Shown one piece after another: positions 39,595 to 41,463 of a stretch of 41,463 bases of DNA. Both the position numbers and the translations under genes were made by a program. Source of the DNA: Acidobacteriota bacterium (GTDB lineage Bacteria; Acidobacteriota; Vicinamibacteria; Vicinamibacterales; CAVVIG01); NCBI GenBank assembly GCA_016195265.1, contig JACPZW010000042.1, positions 1 to 41,463 on the forward strand, read 5' to 3'. How positions within the stretch are numbered: the first letter of the stretch is position 1; each line of letters starts with the position of its first letter. The notes under the pieces are model-generated. The model searched no databases, was not told where the DNA came from, and saw nothing but the letters and a program-made list of their open reading frames with translations.

Positions 39595-39942
39595 ATGCCA
39601 GCCGATAAGTCTGACATCCTTCACGGCACGCTTGATTTCATCGTGTTGAAGACGCTCCACGCGATGGGGCCACTGCATGGATACGCGATCGCCCGACGGA
39701 TCGAGCAAGTCAGCGCCGACCAGCTCGCCATCAACCAGGGGACGCTCTACCCCGCGCTCTTGAAGCTTCAGCAGCATGGGTGGATTTCGACCAAGTGGGG
39801 AGCATCGAGCACCGGGCGCCGCGTGAAGGTCTACTCGATCACGCGCCGCGGTGAACGACAACTCACCGCCGAAGCCGCTGACTGGCAGCGTGCCGCAGGC
39901 ATCGTGACGAAGTTCTTTGAACTCTCGAAGGAACTGAAATGA
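39595..39942 (+). CDS. PadR-family transcriptional regulator
   Basis: 115 residues, the short PadR type. It has the winged-helix pattern HGTLDFIVLKTLHAMGPLHG, YAIARRIEQVS, then NQGTLYPALLKLQQHGWIST, the wing GRRVKVYSITRRGERQL, and a single C-terminal dimerisation helix (WQRAAGIVTKFFELSKEL). PadR genes directly ahead of ADOP permeases are an acidobacterial hallmark, and the regulator probably represses this operon until it meets a ligand. The ATGA overlap with the permease start shows coupling. Confidence 0.93.
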   Translation: MPADKSDILHGTLDFIVLKTLHAMGPLHGYAIARRIEQVSADQLAINQGTLYPALLKLQQHGWISTKWGASSTGRRVKVYSITRRGERQLTAEAADWQRAAGIVTKFFELSKELK

Positions 39943-41463
39943 GGCCCCTCCTCGCTCGGCTGCTCGCGTTGTTTCATCGCCGACAACTCGACGACGAGTT
40001 GTCTGACGAAATGTCGGCCCATCTCGAGCTGTCCACCGCGGATCATGTCGCCCGCGGGCTGTCGCTCGACGACGCCCGCCGGGCGGCGGCGCTGAGGTTC
40101 GGCGGTACCCTTCAGACCGCCGAGGCGTATCGCGATCGACAGGGTTTCCCGCTTCTGGACTCGTTGTGGAAGGACGTGCGCTACGCGGTGAGGACGCTGC
40201 GCAAGAGTCCGGCGTTTACGACAACCGCCGCGGCCACGCTGGCTCTGGCGATTGGCGCGACCACCGTCATGTTCAGCGTCGTGAATGCCGTGCTGCTTCG
40301 ACCGCTTCCGTATCGGGCCCCGGAGCAGCTGGCGATGTTGTGGACGGAGGATCCGACTCAAAACCTTCGTGAGGGCCGATCAGCGCTCTGGAATGTCGCA
40401 CAGTGGCGGAGCCAAAGTCAGAGCTTCGCGGACCTGGCCGTCTTCGACGCCGTGTCCACGACGCTGACGGAAGCAAATGGGGCGGAACAGATCGTCGGCG
40501 CCAGCGTCTCGCCCAACCTGCTGCCACTCCTCGGCGTTCAGCCCGCACGGGGACGCGGCTTTTCGACCGAAGAAGCCGAGCAGCGGCAACGGCTGGTCCT
40601 GATCAGTCATCGCTTCTGGCAAGCGCGTTTCGGAGGCTCGAACGAGGCGATTGGCGCGACCATCGTGCTCAACGGTCTTCCTTCCCGGATCATCGGCGTC
40701 CTCCCTGCGGGTTTCCAGATCGCGACGCTCAATGCGGACGTGTGGGAGCCGCAAACGATGTCTACCAGCGTGCGTGGCGGAGACACGTGGTTCGTCATTG
40801 GGAGACTTCGACCGACCGTGACATTCGACCATGCCCAGGCGGAGATGAGCGCAATCGCCGGCCGGCTGAACGATCAGTTGCCGGCGGCCGAACGGAACCG
40901 GGGCATCAGCGTCGTCCCATTGAGCCTTTACATGGTCGGATCCCAATCGCGGTTGGGATTGTGGATGCTGGGAGCCGCCGTATTTTGCGTGTTCCTGATC
41001 GCCGCTGCCAACGTCGCGAGCCTCTCGCTGGCGCGCAGCGTCGCGCGCGCGCGCGAGATGGCCGTTCGCGCGGCGCTTGGCGCGAGTGGCGGACGGATCG
41101 TGCGACAGTTGCTCACCGAAAGCGTCCTGCTCGCCGCCGTCTCAGGACTGATTGGCACGCTGATCGCGTTGGTGGGCATTCGCATCATCCGCGCCTTCGC
41201 GCCTGGCAACCTGCCGCGTCTGAATGAGGTGAGCCTCGATCTGCGCGTGCTCGGCTGGGCCCTGGCCATCTCTCTTCTGGCGGGAATCCTGGTCGGACTG
41301 GCGCCCGCGATGACGGCGTTGCGCCGCGACTTGCGTCCCTCCGGCGAGGAGGGTGGCAGAAGTGTCTCGGGCGGAGCGGCGACCCGTCGAATCCGCCGTG
41401 CTCTCGTGGTGGCGGAGTTTGCGCTTGCGGTCGTCCTGCTCATCGGCGCCGGTCTGCTCGTCC
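39939..41463 (+). CDS. ADOP-type orphan ABC permease (3' end cut by window)
   Basis: 508 codons are visible and the frame is open to the last base. Residues of about 1-75 are the ADOP N-terminal cytoplasmic domain (FHRRQLDDELSDEMSAHLEL and DDARRAAALRFGG). Then come the joining segment DVRYAVRTLRKSPAFTT, membrane helix 1, FSVVNAVLLRPLPY, a MacB-like periplasmic domain (about 115-335), and helices with FCVFLIAAANVASLSLARSV, EMAVRAALGASGGRIVRQLL and ISLLAGILVGLAP. It ends in the start of the second half (RALVVAEFALAVVLLIGAG). No ATPase domain is present. A full protein would be about 800-880 residues. It differs from the copy at 12497-15004 in having the N-terminal domain and a PadR partner. Confidence 0.93.
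   Translation, partial: MRPLLARLLALFHRRQLDDELSDEMSAHLELSTADHVARGLSLDDARRAAALRFGGTLQTAEAYRDRQGFPLLDSLWKDVRYAVRTLRKSPAFTTTAAATLALAIGATTVMFSVVNAVLLRPLPYRAPEQLAMLWTEDPTQNLREGRSALWNVAQWRSQSQSFADLAVFDAVSTTLTEANGAEQIVGASVSPNLLPLLGVQPARGRGFSTEEAEQRQRLVLISHRFWQARFGGSNEAIGATIVLNGLPSRIIGVLPAGFQIATLNADVWEPQTMSTSVRGGDTWFVIGRLRPTVTFDHAQAEMSAIAGRLNDQLPAAERNRGISVVPLSLYMVGSQSRLGLWMLGAAVFCVFLIAAANVASLSLARSVARAREMAVRAALGASGGRIVRQLLTESVLLAAVSGLIGTLIALVGIRIIRAFAPGNLPRLNEVSLDLRVLGWALAISLLAGILVGLAPAMTALRRDLRPSGEEGGRSVSGGAATRRIRRALVVAEFALAVVLLIGAGLLV

Noticed and set aside
39184..39861. Minus-strand open frame over the VOC remnant and PadR gene
   Set aside because: Overlaps a clear PadR gene and a decayed VOC frame; the unique part resembles nothing known and has no start signals.

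Overview
The window is a high-GC chromosomal segment, and its family content fits Acidobacteriota, probably Vicinamibacteria or a close relative. This placement is inferred from gene families, not measured. The pointers are two MacB/FtsX-type orphan permeases without an ATPase (one coupled to a PadR regulator, the acidobacterial 'ADOP' arrangement), two roughly 1,050-residue sortilin-like BNR propeller proteins, a subtilisin with NIVWGT tail repeats, and a secreted TolB-like/M28 peptidase pair. I see no rRNA, tRNA, CRISPR array, prophage or transposase gene.

Layout. (1) 143-8146 is a surface-glycan locus. A leftward operon carries an O-antigen ligase/polymerase-like protein, a GT4 glycosyltransferase joined in frame to a B12-binding radical SAM enzyme, and a second radical SAM/SPASM enzyme. 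A divergent pair encodes a Wzx-like flippase and a nucleotidyltransferase-like protein. (2) 8242-15004 holds envelope genes: a lipoprotein, a BNR propeller, a NosL-like lipoprotein and an orphan ABC-type permease. (3) 15242-17434 looks like a small MarR regulon (CurA-like reductase, MarR regulator, YceI) with two copies of one operator. (4) 17403-28415 is mostly secreted and proteolytic: an alpha/beta hydrolase, GNAT plus subtilisin, TolB-like plus M28, a ParB-domain protein, a DinB-like protein and a cyclophilin. (5) 28536-37518 is metabolic and hypothetical: the second BNR protein, proline dehydrogenase, two atypical SDRs, a cupin, DUF488, DUF1801 and an alkylsulfatase-like metallo-beta-lactamase protein. 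(6) 37600-39258 is a patch of decaying genes. (7) 39595-41463 is PadR-ADOP, running off the right edge.

The least expected signal is non-coding. A family of short hairpins tagged by GTAG, the tetranucleotide that marks REP elements moved by RAYT (TnpA-REP) enzymes, occurs at nine or more places with at least five stem sequences. Some copies supply a gene's stop codon. One lies in frame inside the flippase, and three form the in-frame linker that joins two enzymes. A separate 50-bp element sits in the apical loop of such a hairpin at two unrelated loci. A second repeat class, 7- or 8-bp tandem arrays, starts within a few bases of stop codons on the coding strand at four genes.

Many first genes have a -10-like hexamer only 6-9 nt before the start codon and no Shine-Dalgarno sequence, which suggests leaderless transcripts. 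All functional assignments rest on reading motifs by eye, without database searches.
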